DNA of 53,878 nucleotides from an uncultured Clostridia bacterium (GTDB taxonomy: Bacteria; Bacillota; Clostridia; TANB77; CAG-508): assembly GCA_947627495.1 (NCBI GenBank), contig CANQWH010000003.1, positions 1 through 53,878 on the forward strand, given 5' to 3'. Below the pieces are notes generated by a model. That model made no database searches. It was not told where the DNA came from and was given only the letters and a program-made list of their open reading frames with translations. Numbering within the stretch: the stretch's first letter is position 1; each line of letters begins with the position of its first letter. A program made the translations under genes and the position numbers. Shown piece by piece: positions 41,343 to 50,618 of this stretch.

Positions 41343-41651
41343 TTACCCTTCTTCTATCTTTCTAAATATTTTCTCATATATATCTACATCATTTAACTGC
41401 TCTAAAACTTCTTTTACTTTCGATGTTGATATTAGTTCTATATAGTCTGTATCTTTGTACGATATATCTTTTTCTCCTAAATATTTACCTACGTGTACAA
41501 AAAAATTGCCTTTTGGAGTTTTGTATATAGTGTGTTCAAATTCTGGATATGTAGTAAGAAATAATCCTTTATGTTCTACACCTTTTTTATACTTTATTAT
41601 TTTTTCAGATTTTTCTGTATCATATATTTTACCGTCTAATAAATATCTCAT
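41343..41651 (-). CDS. hypothetical phage protein
   Basis: 102-aa ORF, MRYLLDGKIYDTEKSEKI. Confidence 0.5.
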   Translation of the reverse strand: MRYLLDGKIYDTEKSEKIIKYKKGVEHKGLFLTTYPEFEHTIYKTPKGNFFVHVGKYLGEKDISYKDTDYIELISTSKVKEVLEQLNDVDIYEKIFRKIEEG

Positions 41652-41836
41652 TTCTCATTACCTCCTAATATAAATTTGTAATAATCACATCTACAATTCA
41701 TTTTATATCTATAACTTATATATTTATCGCACCATATGATGTCTGTGTTATCTTTTTTATAACCAACATTATATTTGCAATTATCACATTGCCCATCATC
41801 TTTTATTTCTTTTCCTGTAAAAAAATCTAATATCAT
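41648..41836 (-). CDS. small Cys-containing protein
   Basis: 62-aa ORF. Confidence 0.45.
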   Translation of the reverse strand: MILDFFTGKEIKDDGQCDNCKYNVGYKKDNTDIIWCDKYISYRYKMNCRCDYYKFILGGNEK

Positions 41837-41839
41837 CTT

Positions 41840-42163
41840 TTACTCCAATATATCTAAAATTTTAATTATGTAATATTCTTTTCCTAGTTCAGCTCCCCAT
41901 TCTTTTTTGCCTAGTCCTACCCTTAATGTGCATCTGCATTTTATTTGTGGTGAATTATGAGAATAACCATTTCTAAATATTACTATTTTTTCTGTTGTAG
42001 TCATATTTTTTAAGACTTTTCTTGTTGCTGTATCTAGCTTACAACATATAAAATAATGTCCTAATCTACTATGATAATATGGCTTTATTTCTCTATATTC
42101 TTCCTTTTTCTCTTCGCTTCGTATCATATCAAACCATTTCTTTTTTATTGGTAATATTAACAT
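41840..42163 (-). CDS. ASCH domain protein
   Basis: MLILPIKKKWFDMIRSEEKKEEYREIKPYY. Confidence 0.8.
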   Translation of the reverse strand: MLILPIKKKWFDMIRSEEKKEEYREIKPYYHSRLGHYFICCKLDTATRKVLKNMTTTEKIVIFRNGYSHNSPQIKCRCTLRVGLGKKEWGAELGKEYYIIKILDILE

Positions 42164-42241
42164 TTTTTCCCCTTTCTTTAAATTTCTAATTCATTTTTTA
42201 AATTGTATCCATTTTCTAAACATTCATCACAATTATTAACT

Positions 42242-42667
42242 TTATTTATTGCTTTTGCCATATATACCGACCACCTTTCCTTGTGCTTGACCTTTCATTT
42301 CTTTTTTTATAAATTCATACATATTTACAAATATTTCTAAATAAAATCTACTTCTTAAATATCCATGTTTTCTAAATTCTTCATGCATTTTTATTGCTTC
42401 GTTTCTTTGATAGCGTCTAGCCATTAATAATTTAATAAATCTTTTTTTCTTAATTCTTGGTATAGTTATAGTACATTCTGCTTCTATTTCCTTTGCTTTA
42501 AATAACTTGTCTCCTGGTATTATTCTTCCTTCTAGTCCGTCTTCAGTAATTTCTAATGACTCTACTAATCTTCCTATTTCAAAACTCTCTCCTGTATCTT
42601 GGTTTACTACAAATACTTTAGGCGGCTCTTTTTCCTCTCCCATATATTCCTCCTTAATATTCTTCAA
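42242..42667 (-). CDS. hypothetical phage protein
   Basis: 141-aa ORF. Confidence 0.5.
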   Translation of the reverse strand: MKNIKEEYMGEEKEPPKVFVVNQDTGESFEIGRLVESLEITEDGLEGRIIPGDKLFKAKEIEAECTITIPRIKKKRFIKLLMARRYQRNEAIKMHEEFRKHGYLRSRFYLEIFVNMYEFIKKEMKGQAQGKVVGIYGKSNK

Positions 42668-43064
42668 TTTTTACATATATTCTAGGATTAACATCGTACT
42701 TTTTTTCAATTTCTAATTTTGTAACTTGAGTATCATCTTTGAAAGCAAATTTATTCATTCCATCAAGCACTATTTTTATAATGTTATCTGCATCAGGCTT
42801 TTTAGTTGGACTTATATTTCCGTTTAACATTTCTGCTTTTTTTTTCTTACTTGTACTTTTGGGAATTTCAAAATAAGCTATAATTTTAACTTTTACTCTT
42901 GATTCTATTGGCTTGAAATTAGGATAATTCATCAAAAACCATTGCCTCAACCCATATTCATATAGTTTTGTTTTTGTCGGAGTATATGCTCTCCCTGTTC
43001 TTGTGTTCATTCTTGGTCTTGCCTTTCCTTCTATGCTTCCAAACATTTCAAATTCATATATCAT
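42654..43064 (-). CDS. RusA-family Holliday junction resolvase
   Basis: KARPRMNTRTGRAYTPTKT...PTKKPDADNIIKIVLDGMNKFAFKDDTQV. Confidence 0.93.
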   Translation of the reverse strand: MIYEFEMFGSIEGKARPRMNTRTGRAYTPTKTKLYEYGLRQWFLMNYPNFKPIESRVKVKIIAYFEIPKSTSKKKKAEMLNGNISPTKKPDADNIIKIVLDGMNKFAFKDDTQVTKLEIEKKYDVNPRIYVKIEEY

Positions 43065-43079
43065 TGTTTCTCTCCTATT

Positions 43080-43310
43080 CTACTTAAATAAATTTTCTGT
43101 TAAACTTTTTTCTGTTAATCTGCATAAACATCTTAATTCGTCATATATAAATGGTGTTGTTTTTTTTGTTTTTTTATTATATTTTCTATAATTACCATAA
43201 TACAAATTAACTCTAATTATTTCATTTGATTTTTTATTATAAAAAAATATTATTTCTTTTTTAGGATATTTTCTAAATATAGAATATCCCATATTTTCTA
43301 AGCCTCCCAT
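43080..43310 (-). CDS. hypothetical phage protein
   Basis: 76-aa ORF. Confidence 0.4.
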   Translation of the reverse strand: MGGLENMGYSIFRKYPKKEIIFFYNKKSNEIIRVNLYYGNYRKYNKKTKKTTPFIYDELRCLCRLTEKSLTENLFK

Positions 43311-43323
43311 GCTTTATTCCTCC

Positions 43324-43605
43324 TTATATTTCTGGCATTTCATATACCTTTGGTCTATCATAAATTCCAATCGCACCTTGTTTAGGATTATTTATTGTTA
43401 CATATTCTGTATATTTATTTACTATTTCCTGTAACACTTCTTTTGCTCTTTCTTCTGTTTCATATTTTCCTAAAACAATTGTATTTCCATTCGTTTGTGC
43501 TGATATTTGCACTATATCATTTAATGTACTTATTTCTTCCACTCCAATATTTACTGTTGTATCGAAATTTAAAATATTGTATTTATCTTGACTAACTATT
43601 ATCAT
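43324..43605 (-). CDS. hypothetical phage protein
   Basis: 93-aa ORF. Confidence 0.5.
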   Translation of the reverse strand: MIIVSQDKYNILNFDTTVNIGVEEISTLNDIVQISAQTNGNTIVLGKYETEERAKEVLQEIVNKYTEYVTINNPKQGAIGIYDRPKVYEMPEI

Positions 43606-43616
43606 TTCTTATTCTC

Positions 43617-44012
43617 CTAATCAGAACTTTTAAATGTTATAGGTACTATCATTTCTGGTATGTAATTTACTTCATAATGATATTTATCTACATAAGCTCC
43701 ACTTACATCTTCTACAACATATAATGTATATTCGTTAAGATATACAAAGTGTTTCTTATACACATTTTTATCTACTTCACATACTATTTCTAGTTCATTA
43801 TTTGTATTATTAGTTAATGCAAAATTTCCTATCAATTCAAATACTATTTTGTCTGTTCTGGCATTGTAAACTACTATTCTTCTTGTTATATTGAAGTTGT
43901 CTGCTTCTTGTCCAATATTATGTGATACTCTATTTACTTCTGTACAACCTGCTAACACTATTCCTCCTATTATTATCATTATTATTAAAACAATTATTTT
44001 TAATTTTTTCAT
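43617..44012 (-). CDS. small phage lipoprotein
   Basis: lipobox VLAGC, beta-rich. Confidence 0.65.
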   Translation of the reverse strand: MKKLKIIVLIIMIIIGGIVLAGCTEVNRVSHNIGQEADNFNITRRIVVYNARTDKIVFELIGNFALTNNTNNELEIVCEVDKNVYKKHFVYLNEYTLYVVEDVSGAYVDKYHYEVNYIPEMIVPITFKSSD

Positions 44013-44233
44013 TTATCTTCCCTCCTCAAATTTTCTTCTAAATCGGCAATAGCTGACTTTTGCATTTCTATTAGCCCTCTTAAATTATTGTTGTCTCCTA
44101 CTATCTTTTCATATTTCAATGCTAATTTCATATTGCCTAAACTCATTATTAAATTTAATAATATCAATATCGCTATTAATATTTGCATTACCCTTATTTC
44201 TGCTTTACTTATTGTCATGTATGTTTTCTTCAT
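44009..44233 (-). CDS. single-TM small protein
   Basis: TM ILIAILILLNLIMSL. Confidence 0.5.
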   Translation of the reverse strand: MKKTYMTISKAEIRVMQILIAILILLNLIMSLGNMKLALKYEKIVGDNNNLRGLIEMQKSAIADLEENLRREDK

Positions 44234-44923
44234 TTATTTTCTCTCCTCTCTTCCGCTTCCAATATTCTATCTAAATATCCGTTTGTAATAAGCTGCTTCC
44301 ATCATTGTTTTTACTGATACTTTAATGTAAGTATCTTTCAAGTCTTTTATATTTGTTTTCTCATTATCTTCTTTAATTTTGTTTAAATGTTCTTTGTCAT
44401 ATTCTATTTCTTCTGTATCAAAATCTTGTAAGTTTAATTCTTGTATAACAAACTCTTTTAAAGTCGGTTTCTTATAATATTTGTTATCTTCAAATATTTT
44501 TTTATTTAGTAAATATGTATTATCTAATATTTTTTTGCAATCATTATTGATAATATAACTTTTTACATTTTGTTCATCTGCAATAATTTTAAATACTTTT
44601 TCTAAACTTAATTCATTTTTTTCTTTGAAATTATCAAATATTGCTAATACTCTTCTTATGCTGTTATATGATTTCTTTGTTTTATCAAAATTGAACTTAT
44701 CAAGAATTTTTTCGTATTTACTTTTGTGCCTATTTTCTTTTATTATATTTTCATATTCTTGTTCATCAAGATTTCTGTATTGTTTATATAATCCATTTGC
44801 TTTTAATTTACTTATAATTTCTTTTACTTCTGCTTTACTTATTTTCATTGTTGTACTTAAGTATTTATCTACGTCATGATATTTGCATAAATATATTTGT
44901 TCTTCTATGTTTAAATCTCTCAT
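44230..44923 (-). CDS. hypothetical replication-region protein; C-terminus extended by +1 at CGG 44279-44281
   Basis: ...AAYYK-G-YLDRILEAEERRENK*, stop overlaps next start as ATGA. Confidence 0.6.
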
Positions 44924-45061
44924 AGCTTTTCTCCTATTTTAATAAATTAGTTCACTCTCTACATTTGTACCTTCAACTTCTCCTTTTAAATATTTTGTAT
45001 CTGTTGTTTTAAAAACAATATATCTTAATCCATATTTTTTAATCACGAGATAGCAAAATTT

Positions 45062-46370
45062 CTATTCTTCTACATTTTCAAATTTCATTTGTTTCTTATC
45101 AAATCTTATTTTTACAGTGCCGAGTTGGTCCATTTCTCTGTTTTGCTACAATCGTATCTACATAAATTACTCCTTTTTTTTCTTTTTCCTCATCTTCTAC
45201 ATGTAAAAATATTACATTATCTGCATCTTGTTCTAGACTTCCACTTTCTCTCAAATCTGCTAAAATTGGTCTTCTTCTTTTTTCAGTTTCTCTATTCAAT
45301 TGACACAATGCTATAATCGGAATGTCTAGTTTTTTAGTTAATAATTTTAGCCTTCTACTTATATCTGCAACTTCTTGCTCTCTGTTGTTAAACTTATTTT
45401 TACTTTTCAAAAGTTGTAAATAATCTATTACGATAAGTCCCAGATTTTTATTTTGTTTTAATTCGTTCGCTTTTGTTTCTATATCTTGTACTGTTGTTAA
45501 TTTTGAATCAATACACATTTGTATATTTGAGATTTCTGCTGCTACTTTGCCTATTGTTATAAAATTTTCTTCTTCTATCCACCCCATTCTCATTAAATGA
45601 CTATCTATATTTGATTTTCTGGCTATTATCCTATTTCCTAGTTGTTTTTCTGACATTTCTAAACTAATAAAATATGTAAATTTTCCTTTTTTAGCAATAT
45701 GTTCCGCCATTTGTAATGCAAAAGCCGTTTTTCCAACACCTGGTCTTGCTGCTATTATTGTTAATTCTTGTTCATGTAGACCATCTGTTATTTTGTCTAA
45801 ATCTAAATATCCTGTTCTGTAACTATAATCATCTCTTTTTTTATATTTTTTTTCTATATCTTTCACTGTTTCAATCATTATATCTGTCATATTTTTTTCT
45901 GTATTTTTTTGTCTAGTTTTTAAATTTAAAAATTCTTGTATAATTTCATTTTTTACTTCACTTTCATCTTTGCTTATGTCTATTTCTACAATGTTCTTAT
46001 TTATTCTTTGCACTATTTCTAATATTTTTCTTTTCATACTAAGATTCTTTAATATATTTATTGTGTTTTCTATATCTCGTGCAAGAGGTAAACTGTCTGA
46101 CATATATGCTATAGTCTCTACAATTTTTGTTTTATCGTATTTTTTATTTGCTCCTAGTTCGCTTATTGTTATTAAATCTATTGTTAATTCTTTTGCTTTT
46201 AATTCTTGTATTAGTTCAAATAACACTTTATTTGCTTTATAATAAAAGTCTTCCTTATCTAGTTCATCAATATATTTTATATTATCTGTATCTGTTATAA
46301 TTTCTGCTATTACATTTTCTTCCGCTTCTTTACATGCTAATACTAGCTCGTCAGTTTTGTACATTCTCAT
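45062..46370 (-). CDS. phage replicative helicase (DnaB-like); C-terminus restored by +1 at CGG 45120-45122
   Basis: ARPGVGKTAFALQMAEH...LADLRESGSLEQDADNVIFLHV; AKQRNGPT-G-TVKIRFDKKQMKFENVEE*. Confidence 0.95.
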
Positions 46371-47125
46371 ACCTCCTGCTCATTTCTATGTATTCGCTAA
46401 TGTCATCTTTTTCTTCTGTTTGTGTTTCTTTTTTTTGTGAATTTTGATTTAGATAACCTTCAAACTTATTACCAAATAAGGTTTCTGGTCTTAAATATTG
46501 TTCCATTTCTTTATTGTTTAGCCATTCCTTCGATTTTATATCTATTACTTTTACAAAATCTTCGTATATAAAACCTTCATTCAGTCTTGCTTGTATAAAT
46601 TTTTGAGTTTTTTTAGTTGTTGATTTAAAATTTTTAGAAGTTTTTTTGTTTAAATAATCAATTACTCGACTATATATATTATTAATATTATTTATTATAT
46701 TTTTATTATTCTCTTTGATGTTTTTGTCAAGGGGCGATTGATTTTTTTGACAATAGGTATTGATATTTTCGTCAATACCTATATCTTGATTTTTTTGACC
46801 GTAGGGTATTGACGTTTTCGTCAATAGGGTATTGATTAGTAATTGTAATTATTCTTTTATCAATTTCCTTAGAATCTTTTTTATAAAAAAGTTTTACTCT
46901 TATATACCCTTTTGCTTTTAATTTGCTTACCCATCTTGATATTGTTTCCTTGCTTGTCTTATATAAGTTCGCAAAATATTCATTACTAGCCCAGCAAAAA
47001 CCTTCATTATTGCATAAAGATGTTATTTCTCCGTACAATAATTTAGCATTTGCACATAAAGTGTCATCATATCTCACATTTGCGGGAATAATTGAAAAAT
47101 AATTTGGTTTTTCGTTTTCTTCCAT
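46351..47125 (-). CDS. replication initiator: HTH N-terminus + phg_2220_C-like C-terminus; ORF broken at CGG 46799-46801
   Basis: joins ORF 46772-47125 to 46351-46824: DENVNTL-G-QKNQDIGIDENINTYCQKNQ. Confidence 0.9.
46740..46826. repeat. two ~38-39-bp direct repeats inside the initiator gene (candidate origin iterons)
   Basis: gatttttttgacaataggtattgatattttcgtcaata / gatttttttgaccgtagggtattgacgttttcgtcaata, next to a very AT-rich stretch 46620-46720. Confidence 0.7.
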
Positions 47126-47130
47126 GCTAT

Positions 47131-47589
47131 TTACACCTCCCCATATTTAACATATATTAGGTTTCTTTTGTTCCAATTTGATCCATAAATGTCTTTTAAA
47201 TAATTTTCTGCATATTCAGTATATAATTTACTATTTAAACCATTATCTTGTTCTTGATGACATCTTTCGCAAGCAGTAAATATGTTTTCTTCTATTCCAA
47301 GTCCCCCACTGCTACGAGGAACTAAGTGTGCATTTGCACAAAATAGTGGAACTATCTCATGACAAAATATACATCTATGTTTATCTCTATACCAAACTGC
47401 TTCTTTTACTAATTTTGATATTTCTGTTTGCTTATGTTTTTTCCCTTTTATTTCTTTTCTCTTTACGTATTCTCTATTATTACAATCTTTGCATAGTTCT
47501 AAAGAAATTTCTTTGTCTTCGATTTTGCAGTAAAAGAATTTTATGTATTTTCTACTTCTTATTCTTAAATTCTTACAATTCATTGACAA
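47131..47589 (-). CDS. HNH endonuclease
   Basis: RDKHRCIFCHEIVPLFCANAHLVPRSSGGLGIEENIFTACERCH. Confidence 0.88.
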   Translation of the reverse strand: MSMNCKNLRIRSRKYIKFFYCKIEDKEISLELCKDCNNREYVKRKEIKGKKHKQTEISKLVKEAVWYRDKHRCIFCHEIVPLFCANAHLVPRSSGGLGIEENIFTACERCHQEQDNGLNSKLYTEYAENYLKDIYGSNWNKRNLIYVKYGEV

Positions 47590-47604
47590 TTTTCTCCTTC
47601 TTGT

Positions 47605-47712
47605 TTATTTTTTTAACATTCTTAAATTATATTTCATTCTTATTAATGTCTCTTTATACTTTTGTAATCTATATTTATATTGCAAAGTTTTAATATATTC
47701 TCTTATATTCAT
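47605..47712 (-). CDS. 35-aa basic small protein
   Basis: MNIREYIKTLQYKYRLQKYKETLIRMKYNLRMLKK*. Confidence 0.4.
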   Translation of the reverse strand: MNIREYIKTLQYKYRLQKYKETLIRMKYNLRMLKK

Positions 47713-48019
47713 TTAATTACCTCCATATTTGCCTTTAAAACGTTTATTAATTGTTCAACGACTAATTTCATGTCTTCATATTTTTTGTCAATTTTTGATA
47801 CATTATTGGCTTTATATAATAGTTTTAATAAAGTTCCTATTGCATTTTCTAAATGATATTGATTTTTTCGCTATTATCTTTATTAAACATCTTAAAATCT
47901 TCTGCAAATTCCTTTTTTATCCTTAACCAATTTGTCTGTACTTCTTTTTTCTTTTCCATTTCTGCAATTATTTCTTGTTTTAATTGTTCTTTTAATTCTA
48001 GCAACTCTTTTTCTGACAT
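47709..48019 (-). CDS. phage protein split by a frame change in an A6 run (47863-47868), not at CGG
   Basis: MSEKELLELKEQLKQEI...KMFNKDNSEK / NQYHLENAIGTLLKLLYKANNVSKIDKKYEDMKLVVEQLINVLKANMEVIK*. Confidence 0.5.
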
Positions 48020-48055
48020 ATAAAAAATACCTCCTATCGCTAACCATAACAGCTA

Positions 48056-48084
48056 TTGACAGCAGGCTATAAAAATCGTATAAT
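48056..48084 (+). promoter_or_regulatory. consensus promoter on + strand, opposite the early operon
   Basis: TTGACA-17-TATAAT exact. Confidence 0.7.
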
Positions 48085-48090
48085 TAATAC

Positions 48091-48176
48091 ACGACTAATA
48101 GACTATGTCTATATAGCTCGTTATGGCTACTTAAAACTGAATGTTTACCAGACCTTGCAGTTTTAAGTAGTTTCTT
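48091..48176 (+). ncRNA. candidate ~85-nt sRNA ending in terminator 48127-48170 + T-rich tail
   Basis: ctacttaaaactg/cagttttaagtag stem followed by tttctttattt on + strand. Confidence 0.45.
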
Positions 48177-48179
48177 TAT

Positions 48180-48365
48180 TTATATACTTTTATTTAATTT
48201 TTGCACTGTAAATGATTTTGTTTCTTGGTTATATATAACCTCAACATCCCTATCCTCTGGAGTTAAGTTCATATCTTTTAACCAGTTCATAGGTATGCTT
48301 AATTTTCCTGACAAATATCCATCACCACTTTTGTTAAATATTATTTTCAATTTTCTTACCTCCAT
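48180..48365 (-). CDS. AbrB/MazE-like small DNA-binding protein
   Basis: GDGYLSGKLSIPMNWLKDMNLTPEDRDVEVIYNQETKSFTVQK. Confidence 0.7.
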   Translation of the reverse strand: MEVRKLKIIFNKSGDGYLSGKLSIPMNWLKDMNLTPEDRDVEVIYNQETKSFTVQKLNKSI

Positions 48366-48436
48366 ATATAGGCCTCCTTCCTTGACAAGTACCGTGATTT
48401 TTTATATAATACTTATCAAGGAAGTTGGAAGGGCTT

Positions 48437-48562
48437 TTAGTAGCCCCTCTCGATTAATCCTTTGTAGATTAGACTTAATTGTTTGTGATTTTCTGCTAAT
48501 CTACGTTGTTGTGCTTGCTTTACTTGGCGGTTGGCAAGCACCTTTTTTATTAGCTTAATCAT
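48437..48562 (-). CDS. 41-aa basic small protein, first gene of early operon
   Basis: MIKLIKKVLANRQVKQAQQRRLAENHKQLSLIYKGLIERGY*; gaggaggtg RBS. Confidence 0.6.
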   Translation of the reverse strand: MIKLIKKVLANRQVKQAQQRRLAENHKQLSLIYKGLIERGY

Positions 48563-48849
48563 ATTTTCTCACCTCCTCGGTACGGTTATATATTATCATA
48601 TATCTCGGTACGTGTCAATACTTTTTTAAAAAATTTTTTAAATATTTTTTATAATAGAAAAAACCTTGATTATTCAAGGTTTATCAGTACTTTTATTAAT
48701 TTTATTCTTATACTTTTTCTTTATTTTTTTCGTAATGTACATATGCTTTAAAATTTCAAATAATTTTACATAACTAGAAAAAGGAAATGTAACATAAATT
48801 ATACTACATATGCCTAGGACAAAAACTCCAATTATAAATCCCATCATAA

Positions 48850-49311
48850 TTAATTATCCTCCTTTTTCCTTATTTCACATATCATACCTATTACAAATGA
48901 ACCAATCAATAGCACTAATGATATTTTATAGACTGGTATAATATTTATCTCATTTTCTGGTATAGTTTTAGATATTCCATATGCTAAAGAAGACATTACT
49001 AATATTCCAACAGTTATAATACGTATTAATGTTTTTATGCTTTCACTTATTTTATATGATTTACTATTCAATTGTATGACTAAATTCGTACACATTGATA
49101 TTGCAACCATTAACATTTCTGAATAGTTGTCTTTAAAATCAAATTTCCCCTTTTTCTCAAAAATCTCTATAAAAAATACTGCACCAACAGGAAATAGCAA
49201 TGAAAACAAATTAGAACAACACCAACTTATTATATTTGCAAATTTATTTCTAGCTTTATCTGTTGCTATATCTATTTGACTTAACAACTCTTTTGACTTA
49301 TCTTCTTTCAT
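48850..49311 (-). CDS. membrane protein
   Basis: 153 aa, four TM segments. Confidence 0.55.
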   Translation of the reverse strand: MKEDKSKELLSQIDIATDKARNKFANIISWCCSNLFSLLFPVGAVFFIEIFEKKGKFDFKDNYSEMLMVAISMCTNLVIQLNSKSYKISESIKTLIRIITVGILVMSSLAYGISKTIPENEINIIPVYKISLVLLIGSFVIGMICEIRKKEDN

Positions 49312-49492
49312 ATTCTTACGTCCTTCTTTGATATATTCTATTATAGAGAAGAATATTAGTCAATAAATTTTACAAAATTTTAAAAAATTTACTGTATTTG
49401 TCTGATAAACTTATTCAATTTTCAATGTACATATTGCATTTTTACATGCTTTGTGCTATTATTAGTATAGTTATTTTTTAAAGGGTATTTGA

Positions 49493-49726
49493 CTATATGC
49501 AATCGGGAACATATAGTATTTCAAATACCTTTTTTAAATTCTTTTCAAAGTCATTTATTCTATCTAATTGTTCTTGTGTAAATGCATTAAATTTAAGCCA
49601 CTTATTCCAGTCTTCCATATCAAAATATCCCTCTAGAGTTTTACTATCTGCCGTTATTGGTTCAATTTCTTGCTTTCTTTTTAAATTACTTAATAATTGT
49701 TGAAACTTTTCTAACATATTATTCAC
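49493..49726 (-). CDS. hypothetical phage protein
   Basis: 77-aa ORF ending in a long hairpin (~49479-49535). Confidence 0.5.
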   Translation of the reverse strand: MNNMLEKFQQLLSNLKRKQEIEPITADSKTLEGYFDMEDWNKWLKFNAFTQEQLDRINDFEKNLKKVFEILYVPDCI

Positions 49727-49908
49727 ACCCCTTTCCTTTATTTTTTTATATTCATACTGCTAACTATAAATATAATTAGCAACACTAATAACTTAATTAT
49801 TGCTTGTCCATTTAATTGTGTTATTTCTAATTCAATATTTCCTACTTGTCCTAATAACATTAAAAAACTAATTATTGATATTATCTTTCTCATATATTTT
49901 TCCTTTCT

Positions 49909-50049
49909 TTATTCATGTTTGCGAATAATTTCGCATCCTATTTTATTAAATTCATTGTACCTATTATTTCTTTCCTCTTCTGACTTGGGATAATATGTAT
50001 TATCAATTTGTATAAGAGTGTTACCTAAATTAAACTCTTGTATTATCAT
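49909..50049 (-). CDS. 46-aa hypothetical protein
   Basis: MIIQEFNLGNTLIQIDNTYYPKSEEERNNRYNEFNKIGCEIIRKHE*. Confidence 0.45.
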   Translation of the reverse strand: MIIQEFNLGNTLIQIDNTYYPKSEEERNNRYNEFNKIGCEIIRKHE

Positions 50050-50234
50050 TTTGTAACCACCTCATTCTAAAAATATTCACATTACTAGTCCCCCTTTCTT
50101 TTTTTCGTGTGTTAAACTGCATTTTTTGTTCTACTATCTTTAGCATTGAAATATTCTTTTACATCTTTCATTGTTAGTAATTTTTTCCATATTGCTCACC
50201 TTTTTCTTGTTTCTTGATTATCTGTTTATATTTT

Positions 50235-50456
50235 CTAAACTTTTTCTGTAAAAAAATATTCATATAATTTTGTTTTTGGAATTTTTAATAACCTGCTAAT
50301 TTCAACAACATCATCTTGACTAAAAGCTACTGTTCCATTTATTTTTTGGCTAAACGCCCCTTTACTTATATTTAATGCGTTTGCCACTTGTTCTTGTGTA
50401 TAACCATTATCTAAAATTTTGTCTTTTAATTTTGAATAATCGTACATTTTGTTCAC
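50235..50456 (-). CDS. Cro-like XRE regulator
   Basis: GYTQEQVANALNISKGAFSQKINGTVAFSQDDVVEISRLL. Confidence 0.88.
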   Translation of the reverse strand: MNKMYDYSKLKDKILDNGYTQEQVANALNISKGAFSQKINGTVAFSQDDVVEISRLLKIPKTKLYEYFFTEKV

Positions 50457-50568
50457 CTCATTTCAGTTTATATTTTCTAAACTATGATTATAATACTATA
50501 TCCTTTTTTAAAAGTCAATACTTTTTTAAAAAAAGTTTAGTTTTTTTTAATTATTTTTTTAAAATAGT

Positions 50569-50597
50569 TTGACATTTCTAAACCTTTGTTCTATAAT
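50569..50597 (+). promoter_or_regulatory. promoter of the CI-type repressor
   Basis: TTGACA-17-TATAAT, TTCTAAAC motif in spacer. Confidence 0.8.
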
Positions 50598-50618
50598 ATA
50601 GTTGTTGGAGGTGTATAA

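Noticed and set aside
43617-44012. Lipoprotein as a third exclusion protein
   Set aside because: Lipobox is clear but there are no Ltp repeats; function cannot be assigned from sequence alone.
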